In this document: positions 1 to 13,900 of the stretch, one piece after another
How positions within the stretch are numbered: position 1 is the first letter of the stretch
How the letters are laid out: each line of letters starts with the position of its first letter
Source of the DNA: Notospermus geniculatus
Lineage: Eukaryota > Nemertea > Pilidiophora > Heteronemertea > Lineidae
NCBI GenBank assembly: GCA_002633025.1
Contig: NMRB01001150.1
Location: 3,347-67,346 of the forward strand
DNA: 64,000 nt
Reading direction: 5' to 3'
Translations under genes and position numbers: made by a program
Notes under the pieces: model-generated
The model's input: only the letters and a program-made list of their open reading frames with translations
Told to the model about the DNA's origin: nothing
Database searches by the model: none

Positions 1-1449
1 CTATCCATCTGACAAGGAAAAATTTGATATTTTCGTTTTGGCCCCCTAGTGGCAAAGTCAAGAATCAGATTGCGCCAAAATTTTGTGTGTATGTCACCAC
101 AAACTAGAGGTACATACATACAAAGTTTCATCACGATAGCTCAAGCCATTCTCAAAATATAGGCCTTTGAATTTTTTCACAAAACGCCCCCTACTGGCCA
201 AAGTAGGAATCGCATCGCACCCAAAATCGAACTTGACCTAGATTTTGTGGTCATACACACCCATGTGCAATATGAAAATGATCCGCCAACAAGTCGCCCA
301 TGGGCGATGCGCTCAGCTGACATATGAAGTTATTGATGGAAGCAGTTCTCAAGTTTAAAGAATGCACCATCCGATCGCCACCTGGCAGTCACAGCGACAC
401 AGGCCTACTCGAAGTTATGTTGGAGCACAACCAAAATCGATAGGATGCATGATCTGACACAAATGACACTACCGGTATGCATGGCAATATGAAGCTGAAT
501 GAATGACCAAGCCATTCTCAAGTTATGGAGCAGAGCACAAAGTCAAAGTCCAAGATGGTCACCAGTTGGCCATAGGCCTATTGCCATTGGAAGTTGGAGC
601 TGCTGCTGTTGATGATATCACATTAAAAGCATGGTGAGCTGTGTAGAAAGGCTGTTCTTGCTTTTACTTTAGTCAGCACAAGCCCACAGACAGCATAAAA
701 TGGTGACATCATCAGCAGTGCATAAAGGCTATTCTTGCTTTCCATGAAGTCAGCACAAGCCCACAGGAAGCAGTTTGACTCCACAGACAGCATAAATGGT
801 GACATCATCAAGCGGGAAATTCAAATACCCTTGTTTCATATTTCTGCAGATTGTGCCCCCTGGTGGACAAACATTGAAAAATTTACCCCCACAGAATGTG
901 AAGAAATAGTTAAGCTATGCAACCTATCAATTACAGTTTGATGTATTTTCTCTAGACTGAGTTATTTGGATTTTTTATTTTACGGAAAATGCCCCCTGCA
1001 GAGCAGAATGTAGGTCAAATCACAAAAATTTTTGGTTCTGTTTCGAGTCCTCCCTAGGGCCTACCTCTCCACCAACTTTCATGACCCTGGGCCTTGCGGT
1101 TGCGAAACGTGCCAGTTTAACGGACGACACACAGACACACAGACGGACGCCACTCAGTATACATATGACTAGCTCCGCTGACCTTTGGTCAGCTGAGCTA
1201 ANTTGGTTCTGTTTCGAGTCCTCCCTAGGGCCTACCTCTCCACCAACTTTCATGACCCTGGGCCTTGCGGTTGCGAAACGTGCCAGTTTAACGGACGACA
1301 CACAGACACACAGACGGACGCCACTCAGTATACATATGACTAGCTCCGCTGACCTTTGGTCAGCTGAGCTAAAAACTGAAGGCGCTATCCATCTGACAAG
1401 GGAAAAGTTTACGGACACACGCACGCACGCACGCACGCACGCACGCACT
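1..1449. repeat. Dispersed repeat with 'gccccctagtggc' units, a hairpin end and a (GCAC)n tract
   Basis: The stretch contains two gccccct(a)(g/c)tggc-type units (about 43 and 185), a 'gacgacacacagacacacag' tract and a hairpin (TAGCTCCGCTGACC / GGTCAGCTGAGCTA arms). The opening motif ctatccatctgacaagg at base 1 recurs at 1386, so repeat copies follow one another. A (GCAC)n microsatellite lies at about 1416-1447. The element at 24411-24884 has the same architecture. No coding potential that I trust. Confidence 0.6.
1032..1372. repeat. Exact 170 bp direct repeat split by a single N
   Basis: Bases 1032-1201 recur as 1203-1372 without a difference that I can see, with one undetermined base (1202) between. 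Each copy ends at the terminal hairpin of the flanking repeat. An exact repeat on both sides of a one-base gap is most simply two overlapping contig ends that were never merged. Confidence 0.85.
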
Positions 1450-1767
1450 AACGCACGACAGACCACCACTAAAGGCGCCAAGCACAGCATAAGCCCTTTT
1501 GGCCTATGGGCCAAGCGGGCTAAATATGACCCGTCACAGCAAAGCCAGGCGCATGTCACTCTTATCTTGGCAGGTTGAGACCAAATGTTTGTCAGTTTCA
1601 GTATCGTCTGTCTATTGTGAAATCTGAAACAGTCTATTTTTTCCATTCTCTCCTGGTGTTATCTTAGTTCGTTGAGGCTCACCTTCTGAGTGACATGTGC
1701 CTAGTTTTGCTGTGACGAGTCACAAATGATCAAGATTTAGGGGTAAGAGTATTTTTAAACCAACTAC

Positions 1768-1946
1768 CTGTGGGAAATCAACACTGATGGCGTAGTGATG
1801 CCACTCATTGTCACAAATCTCGGGAATCTTCCAGCGCCACTCTGCAGGCTTGAAGATGTTGAGGTGGCCCTTGCTGTACTCCTGGCGAAGGAGGAACACC
1901 AGGCGGCAGTTGTGGATGAACACGGAATAGTGATGGCGGTTCATCT
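1768..1946 (-). CDS. CLSTN: Calsyntenin exon (LamG/LNS domain, second part)
   Basis: A 179 bp exon with acceptor ttatttccag and donor CACAG|GTAGTT. It enters with two bases completing a Glu codon from the exon at 2499-2765 and ends in phase 0. It encodes EMNRHHYSVFIHNCRLVF through CDNEWHHYAISVDFPQ, the conserved LamG segment of calsyntenins. The next coding exon, expected to begin with a VTLYVDG-like strand, is not visible in bases 1-1767 and is presumably beyond the left edge. Confidence 0.93.
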
Positions 1947-4900
1947 CTGGAAATAAAAGAACGTCGAATAAATGCTGTGTTTCATGCATAAGAATGTGAA
2001 TCACCACAGCCTGAATGTCTGCCTTGTATTTTAATCCAAGAATTGGGCACCTGATGACCTGAAATCATCCACAATTTCAAAAGTGCCAGAAAGACATTCA
2101 CACAGTGGGAATAAAGCTATGTGCACACAGAGCTTAGCGCTCGCGGTCTTAGCCGCAAGTCTCTTCGAGAGGACGCAACCCCAAGAAATCTCTGTGTGCA
2201 CCTGTAAGCCGTTAGTGCTTACGTCCCGCGGCACAGTCGGAATCGCAAGGATCAACATTTTTGGATATTTGCTGCAGCCGTAAACCTCAGCCACAGGACG
2301 CAAGGCCGTGCAAAGATCCTTGCACCCTCGTGTTCACACAGCGGCGCAACGTTTTAGAGGACTGCATGGTTGCAAGGTTTCGCGGATTATGGCTGGGGCT
2401 AAGATCGCCCAGGCACTAAGCTCTGTGAGCACACAGCTTAAGATCTGATGATCATATGACAAAGAGCTGATGGTAATCTGACTACAAAATCAACCTACCT
2501 TCTCCATCAGCATTACACATGATGTGCTCCTTCTCCCCACGTCTGGAATCCTGGGGATTCTGCTCGTGTTTCAACCACGCCATGACGGTGAAGTGTGATC
2601 CGAGGGTGTGGTTGATCTTCCCGTCGGGGATCTCCACAGCGTTTGTCTTTCCATCGAAAGCGTAGATCTGGTCGCTCTCATTGCCGTCATCGTGGGGGAG
2701 GTCCTTGGTCCATGAGGAGAAGAGATCGGGGGTAGGCAACAGGTCCACACTGCCTGCACTTGCTCCTATGCGAAAAGAACTCACTGATAGGGAGATACAT
2801 CATAATACACTGGGTACATTTCAAGGCAAGATCTGTGCTACTGGTTAGGTTATTTCTATTTGCTTCAGGATTTTAGGGTTCTGGCCTGGTGTAGTCAGTG
2901 CAGAGGACTAAGGAAGAATGGGATAGAAAATTGTCCCCATATAGACGATTCTCGAATTCGCAGATCTGCGCACTTCCGCCGAAATTCAACCAGAACCTCG
3001 ATCTGAAACCAGGTGACGCGACGCCGTCCATGATTCAGCAATGGTCGAGTCTGACGCAACGTCTTCGACGTCACTGTCGTGGGGTTGTCTGCGTTACGTC
3101 ATTCAGTTTCAGACCAAGGTTGTGGTTGAGATTTCGGCGGAAATGCGCAGATCTTTGTCATTTACGTCAATTTGAGAACGGTCTATTCAGTGATTTTTAG
3201 GATCCTTTGGGTTAGGAGGTTGTTAGTAGGCTGTATACTGTGCCGCCAAGAGAGGGGCAGAGGGCCGATGATTTAGGTACCTAACCCAAATCCTCTTGGC
3301 AGAACCGGACTGATTTGCAAACATCATCTTTTGAGAGCAATCACAGCTTACGGATGTGTCAGAAATAGGAAAGGATTTCACATGATTGGTTCTCAGTTTA
3401 TGTACACACTCAATTCCACCACTCCACAGAGAGGAAGTGATCAATAAAGGAACATAACGGAACAATGATCAATCCAATGTACAACAGGCTCGTCACGTTC
3501 AGACTTCCTACACCAGGCCAATAATTCTGTAGCGTCATTTTGGTCACAGTTTTTTTATCAAAATTCTTTGTTTCTTTTCCGAATATGCATACTAAAGACT
3601 GAGTCAAGTTGTGTTGGGGGGGGGGGGGGGNGGGGTCAGGTGACCAACGAAAGTGAAAACTTGTTTTTAGCAGTTTCCTCTGTTTAGTTTGCTAAACATA
3701 GCAAACATAGCTATTGCGACTTAGCACACACTACAAAATGAATTGTGTGTGTATTAAATGCACACTGGTTACTGTCCAAGTTACAGTGAATGGATTAACT
3801 GTTGTTCTTATTGATAAAAACAAACTCATGAAATATTTAATTGTAATTTCCATACAGGATTTCATAACCATTACATCTAGCCATTCAAGTGTACCAACTG
3901 AACATTAATGGTAATCGCTTTCAAATCGCTGCAATAGGTTTCTAGGGTTTTTTCTGAGTTGTACATAGTCATGTACGTGTGTATGGTACATGATTATGAA
4001 TTGCTTCAGATTGTTCAGGTTGGTACCACCATAAAACTGATTCCCATAGCAACAAGAACACCCCGAGGACAAGTGAATAAAGTTTTCGTTATTTGGCTTC
4101 GAGTTAGAGTTATCATTTTCTCTTTGATATTGGTAATATAGGGCCATCAAATTTGAAATCAGGTACCTCATCTGACCCTAGAGGACAATCGAGTCACATT
4201 TCAGACAGATGTGGCTCCATGTGCATGTATGTACAGACAGAAACTTGACAAATACATCCATATACATGCCTTCATCACATACCTATATACAGAATGATTT
4301 TGGCCACTGACATGCACATGAGTTGGGTAATTTTTGGAGCAGGATTTAAGTGTATCTGTGTTACCATTGTCTCAGGCATGGAAACCAAGGAGTGTGAATA
4401 ATTTTTCATGAAAGCATAAATTACATCATTTTTAATGCATGTGTGAAGATTCATAAACAATGATCGTTTGAAAAAAATACGGAAAAAACATTTAGATTTT
4501 GAAAAGAGAATTTGAGAATGTTAGTATAAACTTAAAGTTATATTGTGGAAAAAAATGTATGTATGAAATAACCACGGAACAAAAGAAAGTCTATGCTGAG
4601 ATGGAGAAATCATGCATGCGTTTGATTTTGTAACGGACTATGATCATTTTCGAAGCCATGATGAGGTTCATCTAATCATGCATGAGCTAACCCTGCCGAC
4701 GACATTTTTACACAGCACAAAATTTTCCATTTCACATTTCTGCAAATTTACGTTAAATTGAATAGAAGCCAACTCCAAATTGAAATTTTATGTAATGCAA
4801 AAAGCTATTTCTGACTTCTGATTCTTCGATTTTACTGAATATTTTTAATTTCTGAACTAAAATAAAACACATTTGCCTTGTCAGAATTTCGTATTAGCTC

Positions 4901-7900
4901 ATTTTATAACCAGCACAACATGTGAGCAATGAGATTGAGTGGAAGTTATGGCGTGCAACTTCTCTGGTTTTTGCCTTTTTCTAGCTATGATTCATGCACT
5001 CTTTATTTCAATGGCATTTCCCTGTAACTGCAATGCCATGCAGTTCTATACTCTACACAATGCTTTCCAATTCATTGCTAATCATGCATCATGCCGATAG
5101 TTCCCAGTTTCGCCTCCCTCAAATTCAACTTACCAACATCATCATCATCTTCTGCAAGACGGAAATCAGCAACTTAGGTTAATTTTAATAGTTCATGCAA
5201 TATGTGGCAGAGGGGGTGCCAGTATAAACATGACATTTGTCACCTAACCACTGACGTCATCCGTTGCTCAGCACAACTTTGATCTTTCAGCTCATACGGT
5301 TCGGCTAACGTCTTCAACAGAAACCTGAGCCACCGGTGAAACCATGAGTCAGAAAATGTCATGTTTCCTAATGCAGCTAGCGACACCGGAGTCGCATTAA
5401 ATTTTGTAATTTGTAGATTCACGACCTTTGACATTTGGTTAGGGAATTCAATTTTAGTCAGATTTAGCTGGGGAGGTGGGGGGGGGGGATTCTCACACTT
5501 AAATGGAGAATTTCTCTTCTGCCATTTCCATGCCAGATTCCGGTTTCGTGCGATTGCATCAAGTGACGCAAAATGCCACGGTTTTTCATCACAGGTGACT
5601 TGTTTTCAAGTGAAATTGCATTAAAATGTGCGTTCCGTCAATGATATCACCAAACTACTTTTGCAGGATTTGGTAATCAAGTGAAACCATGTAAAGCGCT
5701 CCGGCACAGAAATTGTTGAATAGAAGTTAGAACTTGCATGAAGGATGGACCAATTCATTATAACACAACTTGACTCAGTTTTTAGATGCATTTCAGGACG
5801 ACTTGTACAGGAATCGCTTTTAACCATAAGTGTGTTCATGTCGATTTTAAATTGCCAATGGTACTGTACATTGACAACAAGTAACATAGTATACTTCACC
5901 ACAATGCGATGTGAACAAATACACAGGTGTGAACAAGTGAGATGTGAACCGTGCAGAATGCCACATCAAAGACTTCCATCACAACTTTCAATCTCGTTTT
6001 TACAACCCACCTAATTATGATATAGTGCAGATGCCACGGAATTCGATAAGGGAGGGGTTTTGTTACATTACGAAAATTGAAATTGACTGAACAGTAGCAA
6101 GGTTTCTGAGCATAGTCAGAATTTTAAAATATCAAAATATCAGTTAAATTGCCCAAGTTTCTCATTTCTTCATCTTGAAATGGTATCGGGAAGTTGCGGA
6201 AGTTTTTAACTAAGGCAACTTTGATAAGGAACATGGCACCATGTCGCACCACCACAGATGACCCATCAGATAAACTTGGCTTGAATTTAACTAAAGCTAT
6301 TTCATAGCAACATAAGAAACTCAATCTTTAAGTTAGGAAGTAAACAGATTTTGTGAATTATTGAGAGAGGAATGAGGAATATCTGCGTCAGGTGCTGTGG
6401 TTTTTGTACCTTTTCTTTCAAAGTGGAGAATACAGCCACAATTTGCAGAATGCAGCAAAACCCTGACGTATGAATTGCGTGTTTGCAGCAGATGAGCATT
6501 TGACCTCATGGTATCTGCTCTGCAAGTGACTTTGGTGTAGACAAATCCCAAATTCACGTAAACGAGAAAGATCTGCGCACTTCTGCCGAAATCGCAAACA
6601 CAACCTCTGTCTGCAACTAAATGACGTGACGCAGACAACCCTACGACATTCGACGACATTGCGTCAGAGTCAACCATTGCTGAATCGTGGATTGCGTCAC
6701 GTCAGCTGGTTTCAGATCGAGGTTGTGTTTGCGATTTCGGCGGAAGTGCAAAGATCTGTGAATTCGAGAATCGTCTATTCCACCACAGCCTTTATAGTAA
6801 CTGCTACTCCCCCGGCCTCAAAAATGGTACAAATGCCAACAGAACTAGGACAGGAATCCCTCGTAAAAATAAGTATTTTGTACGTGTTTTCATATTTTAA
6901 GGTGAATTGTTAGTTGAAAGTGACCAAGATGACACGATAATATACAACATCTGGACAAGGACATGATGCCTTGGCGCAGGTGAAATGCTGAAGCAAATAA
7001 AAACAACAAACCGAGTAGACAGACATATGGCATACTGGAGCAAGATGCATTGATAGTCACGATGAGGTCCACAGCAACGCGGGCTCCCCCTGGTGTGTAA
7101 GGAGGGAGTCGGCGAGAAATTTGTATGGCAGTCTAGGAAAACCCGGTGAACGTGTCACTGAATGATCAACAAGGGCTGTTAGATTGCCTGTGCATTGATC
7201 TGCTACTGTTTACCTGTTACGTAGTACATTTCAGCTATTAAAATGTGCGGGTTCACCAAGGCCAAACACTTTCCTCAAATGCGACATCCAACGGGTTTTC
7301 CTAGACCACGACACATTTACTCTGCTTAGCCCCTCTGCCAACATTCTGGGCAGTATGCACCTGTGCCATTACCAACTCCTTGCCCATTTTGCAAACCTGC
7401 AACTGTTCACTTTAAAATATCCAATTTTATCCTCGGCTATCAATGCTTCTTGCTGCAATATGAAAACGGTGGCATTTCAAGGAATCAAATGCTCCCCTCA
7501 AATCATTACACTGCCCATTACAGATGAGGTAAGTCGTACAAATTCTTCAACAAAGTCACTTATTTTCCAGGCACTCCAATGAGAGATTTTTCTCATACAA
7601 ATTGGCTCTCAACGAACAAGACACCAGTTTTGTTTTCTGTAGGACTCGCGCTATGACCAGACACAAACTAGCGCTCGTAGTTTCTGCCACTGAGTTGCCC
7701 ATAGAGAGCTAACTTGTGTGAGACAACCCTCAGGAGAAGAGGAACTTTAACCCATCTGCCCCCGGAGTCCAGCAGACGGCATCTTCTGTCAAAGTTTTCT
7801 CACATCCTATGAAACCGATTTAAAAATATTTGAAGAAAGGTTGTTCCTATCAACCATCAGAAGAAGCTTTCTTCAAATTATTTTCAATTCATTTCCAAAG

Positions 7901-10900
7901 CTGCAAGAAAACTTCAACAGATAATACTCTTTAAGTATCTTGACAGTAGAGTCCATGCAGTTGAAGCAGATGAGGTTAATCTGAAGGACATGCACTCATG
8001 CGACCACAGATTCAAACACTGAAGTGATCTTCAACGGATCTGAGAAGAGCTCCATTTGACCTTGAAATGCCCCCACGTCACTTCTTCCCAAACACTCACC
8101 ACAAAGTTTCCTCTGCGACTTGATCGAGTACGTATCACGGTCGCATCCCTTCCCAATATGCTTCGTTGTCAAGAAAACTGAGGTGGACACCTTCTCTGGC
8201 TCGCATGGGTCATTGCACGTGTCGAATTTAACATGTTCGGCGAAGGCGTTACGACCTGATCGTGGTTCGTATTCAATCCTGTCTTGGATTCCTAAAGAGA
8301 TAATTCAAAGATCTTATTATGGCATACTTACCTACATTACTGAAGAATTTCGAGTTTCGTTCACAGCGAACAAACTTTGCCTCATATAACGTCCTACACA
8401 CTTTGAAGCGTCATTTCCTTGCTAGGCGTACTATTACGGCTTACGCAAGCAACTATCCTCAAGTGTTTCCAGGGGTTCCCCGGATTTTGTAATGACGTAG
8501 TATGACGTCCTATGCAGTTATAACGGGTTACGAAGTAAATTGCAAATGGCATTAAGTGTTATCGACTCTCACTTCAAGTAATTCACGATGCTCACCTTTC
8601 CAACCGAGGTCACACTTCTTATAAATCTGAATATTGACCATGACCGGTTTTGATGTCTTGTTCTTACAATCAACGGCCTCCACGGCGAGAATGTGGTTGT
8701 GTTGTACATCATATTTAAGCTGCTGGCCTTTCTTCAACAGGATATTTCCTGTAAAATATAAAAGAGAAATGCTCAATGATCGATGACGGGGGAAAAACTG
8801 ACGAGATTCTTGAAAGGAAAATGAAATATTGGCAGGTTCGTCGCAGCTTGAAACCGGACCTGTTGAAGCAGAAACAGCATTAATAATTTCGTCTGCAGTA
8901 ATTGGGCGAGCTTATTTTTCTCTTACGAGGGGATATCTTTGGAAATATTCATTTTCTGCGAGTTCGATCACAGGAGTGGTCCATAGATTGAGGCCATGCT
9001 GCAACCATCACATCTGGAGCAATCTCATCAAGTATCTTATGACAAGTTCGTAGCAACCTCCAGACTGACGACCGATGAATGGGCCAATGCCCTTTTAAGG
9101 TGCTCAAGAACACAATGGCCTTTCTGTTGGCATTCCCCTCGACTACCCCGTAGCTGTCTGTTTCCTAGGTTCTAAAACGTTCTCAATAAAGAATTCCAAC
9201 TTCCATTTCTGCTGTGCATTACAAACACTTCAAACATATGAAATGAAGTAAATACAAAGAACGCCATTTCATAATATTCGTTTCGAAGTAAATACAAAGA
9301 ACGCCATTTCATAATATTCGTTTCTTATCTAAACCTTTTCAAAACCTCCGACAAAGTGAATATTTTATTAAAATCTTAGGTTTGTTTTCTATTCCTAATG
9401 GATATCATACGCCATCTCATATATCAACAGCCTCCAAAATCAAAATGTCAGGCAAAAAACGTCGATAACGTTGCCGGGGACCATAGGAAACTACGCATCT
9501 CAATCTCGCTTTGACGGATGTGACTACAGAGCGACAGCATCATCATGGCGTCGAATATCATCCTCCATTGTTCTGGTCGCTAAGCAACCGACGGTATAAT
9601 AGGATGGAGATCAAGCTATAAGTAAAGTACAACATCAATGCAGTATTATTGTTAATTCCTTATAAGGTCATGGTATGGTTTATCGGGAAACTTCAGGAAA
9701 AGCAATACTTGACAGGGCCAGGTATTTTGAAAAACAATACCGTAATCGAGAAATTCAGACTCTGGTAAAGTTCTAAACAATGTCTCCTTTGGGTTTTCCA
9801 ATATCATATTTGATTACAAGATTACAGTCAGAAACTTCCGTCAAATCTATTAATACCACATATCAACAGGTGGTGCCCTCTGTAGTTGGAGCTGCAAACT
9901 GGTAAGATACTTCCGCTGTCTTCTGCAACAATGGCTGCTCACAGATTTACACGTTTCCTCGGTAATGTTGGGTCAACACTAATCATGAACAGGCTATAAT
10001 TATAGCTTGACAAATTCCTTTTTATATCAGCTGACAACCCCCTAATTGCGTAAAGCTCCTCTTTGGAGTTAAATGCCACCATTTTGGACACTCTTGTTGG
10101 TCATAATGATGCAACATTCATCCTGACCTGAAGATGACCTGTCGTCACCAATGACAGTTATTCCTGTCAACAATGTCTGCGTCCTCCCACAGCAGGGGTT
10201 ACCTCACTTCTCTTCATCCACTCACACAAGCTTTGAAGAGGAGCGAGACCAAAGCCCTGCTATGGGAGGATGCGAAGGCTGTAGTTGAGTAAATGTGCAC
10301 CTCCGCCTATCAGAGGAACATCTGGTGGACACTAACGTTTCATTTGCTATTTTAATGAAGCTCACTGACTGGCGAGGCCAGAGCCATGGTATGACAGAAA
10401 CATAACATTCTCTCTGACAGATGTGAGGGCTCCAGCAAGTCGCAATTGATCATCATTGGTCATCAGTTTACCCAACTATTGTCACTGCTGTCCTTTACTA
10501 TTGTAAACCCGGGGTCAACTACATTTCAGCTGTTGTGCTGTATTAAGGCCGTTAATCCTTTCCTCGGGTTGCGACAAGTGTCTGCTTTTGCGAGAGCGGG
10601 TCACAGATTATAGAGGTGAGGACCATAAGTCAACAGATAGAACTCTAGGTTGAGTCTGTTGCTAAACACAGGACAAGCTTCAGCTTCTTCGAGTGAGTGT
10701 TCATCAAATTTCCATCTTTCTCCAACAACGGAGAAACTCTGTAAAAGAGTTCAGACCACAGACAAACTGGACAATGGTTAACCCTTCAGTGAGCTCTCAA
10801 AAGCCTTATTCAAACAGAAAGTACTAAAGTGCCATTCTGTGTTTTCCAGACAGGAAATTCAAGAGCTGTGAAGTAAATCGGAATTTCCTGTCGATAGCCA

Positions 10901-13900
10901 ATACTACATGAACTATATTCAGAGTTTTTATGTTTTGAATATAAATGACTTTGCATACAGGATAGGAAACTTATGACTTTTTCCTTGTTATAATAGCCAT
11001 GGGGTATAATGTAATGAAATGTAAGTTTTAATCACATACAGGTCACATTTTTTGTTGGATTTATAAAAATTTTGAGTTGAGGTCCGGGCACCAAATAAAT
11101 ACAGCATTCACGTCTGTACAGACATATTTGGCAAAATGACGGCAGGAGGAAACTGGCTTTAAAGACAAAACAGTGGAACCTCTCTTAACAGACACCTCTC
11201 TATTAAGGACACCAGAATTCAGTTCCAAACTGATCATATCTATTCATTTTGACCTCTGTTATTAGGACACCTCTCAATTAAGGACATCATCTCTGTGTCT
11301 CGGTGTCTGTAATAGAGAGGTTCTACTGTAGTTTAAGTTTATTGTGCACATACACATTACATGTAGATACTTTGTTGTTTTGCCATATTCTCATTCTGAT
11401 ACCAACAGATCTACCAAAGGAAATGAAGTCAATATCGTAATGTTTCCTTTTTTCCAATACTGGCCAACATAATCACCTTGAATCGTTTTTACAATCAAAT
11501 GAAACCCAACAGCCAACCAGCGATTTGCGGCGGATCTCGACTGTCAACCAGATTGTGACAGGTGAAAATGTCAGAGTGCGCTGTTTAACAATAGGAAACA
11601 TGAACGTGAGGAACTCATTAGTGATACCGCAACGACGGGCTTTCATTGCGCAGTAACCATCATGGCGATGATTACTACTGGATCTGATGTCACCTTACTT
11701 CTTTACACCAACACTAAGGTAACGAGGAACCAAATAAAGGTGCAAGACTATTGTAACAATGTTGTGGGGTTTTGTGCGGGGTACATGCCCAAGTGGTATG
11801 ATTAGCAACATTATCTGAAGAAATGAACAGATTTTTTCAAAGGTATTTCTTTTCACAATACGTCAGCGATTAGACGTCAGAGTATGCATTGAGGACGACT
11901 TTCGCTGTGTGTTCATCCTCCCACAGCAGGGCTTTGGTCTCGCTCCTCTTCATACACTTGCACACAAAAGGTGAGTGGATGAAGAGGAGCGAGGTAAAAA
12001 CCCCTGCTGTGGGAGGATGCTGTGTGTTTGGATGATATTCAGGAAGGTGTCATCCCTATTCAAAATCAACTGCAAAAGATTCCTCAGAAGTCCAATTGAA
12101 CCAAGGCGGATATCACTTAATTCTGACAAAGAAGAGAGGACGATTCCATGAAATTCTTATTTTCTTCAAATTCGGTGAGCAGCAACAGGTCTCAAAATGG
12201 TCAGAAGTTACATGTAAGACTGCAGGGTTATTCAGATTCTGGTGAGCAAGGTAACTCATCAGAAGCAGTCTACTGTAATTGGTTATCAAACAACTGTGCG
12301 GCAGTCTAGGAAAACCCGTCGGATGTCGCATTTGAGGAAAGTGTTCATGGCATTGGTGAACCCACACATTTCAATAGCTGAAATGTACTACATAACAGCT
12401 AAACAGTAGCAGATCGCGATCTGACAGCCCTTGTTAATCATTCAGCGACTTCCCACATGTTTTCCTAGACCGCCACACAACTATTCTGAAATCTTGCAGA
12501 ATATTGTAAAATCCGCAAGGTAACTTCTGACCAATGACGAGGATGGCATTTGGAGTTTTTCCTGACGACAGTATGCTCCATGGTAACCGGGAAATAAATC
12601 AGAAATGGAGAGAAGTGCCCTACAGACATAAAACCACAAACAACCATGACAACAGCATCTCTGGTCTGATATCTCTCCATGGTCTTCCCTGATTGGTCAA
12701 ATTATCTCAGCGTCTGTTGTCTGGTATTGTTGTTTAGTAGTTGAGGCAATTTGGGCATGTCGGATCATGTACTAACAATCTGTGGCCTGATTAGCGAGAA
12801 AAAAAATCAGACGTAATAATTTTTGCAAAAATTGGGATATGGACAGCTGCCATAAAAACCTCTCATGGACCCTTCTCAAGACAAAAATAGTCATGACTAT
12901 CAAGATGATTCTGTGCACCCCCACCCCAAGGTTGGATCCAGGGTCGACAGAAAGGGGGCGTAGCTCGAGGGAGGTGGTGAGCACTGAAAGCCTAAGCCTG
13001 AAAGGGGGGTCTGGGGCCCTCCCCCAGAAAAATTTGACAATTTAAGTGCTTTTAGATGCATTTTCCTGGCATCTGAGAGCAAAATACTCGAATTTTTTAT
13101 GTGATTAAATTTTTCTTGCCAAAAAAATCATTGCTCTGCCAAAAATAGGGGGCGTACGCCCCCTGGCCCCCTAGATCTGACCCTGCCCCCCCACCTCACT
13201 TCCTCTTTTGGTCTTGTTCCAAGACCCACAGCTCCCACTACATCTGGCTGGCCACATGTAGAGTACCTTAGAAAGTACACAAAGAATAGAACCTGCATGA
13301 TTCATGGAACGTTTCCATCTGAAACATCAATATTTCCTGAATATACTGAGGGACTGGCTACATCCCGATACTAGTTATACACAGGTCTACAGTACACCAC
13401 GGCATCTGAGTCAATTCTCATTCAACACGGATTGTATAAGTATCTCGGGACCAAGAATAACTCTGCAACCAATGTAACAAGTTCATGAATATTCCTACTT
13501 TGTCTCAACGAATATTTCAGCGAATGTTTTTTTTTATTCCAGGATGGATCTTATGCTCGCAAAATCAGCCTACAGAAGCAATACAGCCATGACAGAAAGG
13601 GAAGAATTTATAGGCCTACACATTTACGGAATAAAAAATATCAACTGTAGAGATGATTTTTTTAAAACATTATTTCACAAGTGCAAGCGTTAACTCAGGG
13701 CATTATCATAGCTTCTCATCAAACAATACAGGATGATATATCTGCTAATTGTAGGAGGGAAACCAGATGTACTTGACAGCTTCTGGACACCAACAGCATC
13801 TCTCAGGGTGTGATTTACAGTTTGAGCCACACTTAGTATAGAGGTTTTAGTGGTGACGTGGCTGCTAAGAATCGGCTATTTGGCCGTCAAATGGCCAGCG

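Larger units (their letters stand above)
2766..8099 (-). other. Calsyntenin intron (5.3 kb) with foldback elements
   Basis: Holds two copies of one foldback MITE (2941-3187, 6537-6780), one GTGGCAGTCTAGG element (7124-7313) and one TTGGCTCTC foldback (7591-7724). A poly-G tract with one undetermined base lies at 3616-3635. The stretch 3200-6530 is AT-rich with no gene, repeat or RNA that I can support. Confidence 0.7.

Noticed and set aside
1020-1646. 208-codon minus frame and 165-codon plus frame across the first repeat
   Set aside because: Both span a duplicated repeat with an N and read low-complexity peptide (RACVRACVR) from the (GCAC)n tract; no gene support.
2898-3200. 100-codon plus frame
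   Set aside because: Coincides with a foldback MITE whose inverted copy at 6537-6780 gives similar peptide pieces in another frame.
9245-9324. CRISPR-like repeat
   Set aside because: Only two adjoining units without spacers, in an animal genome; a simple tandem duplication.
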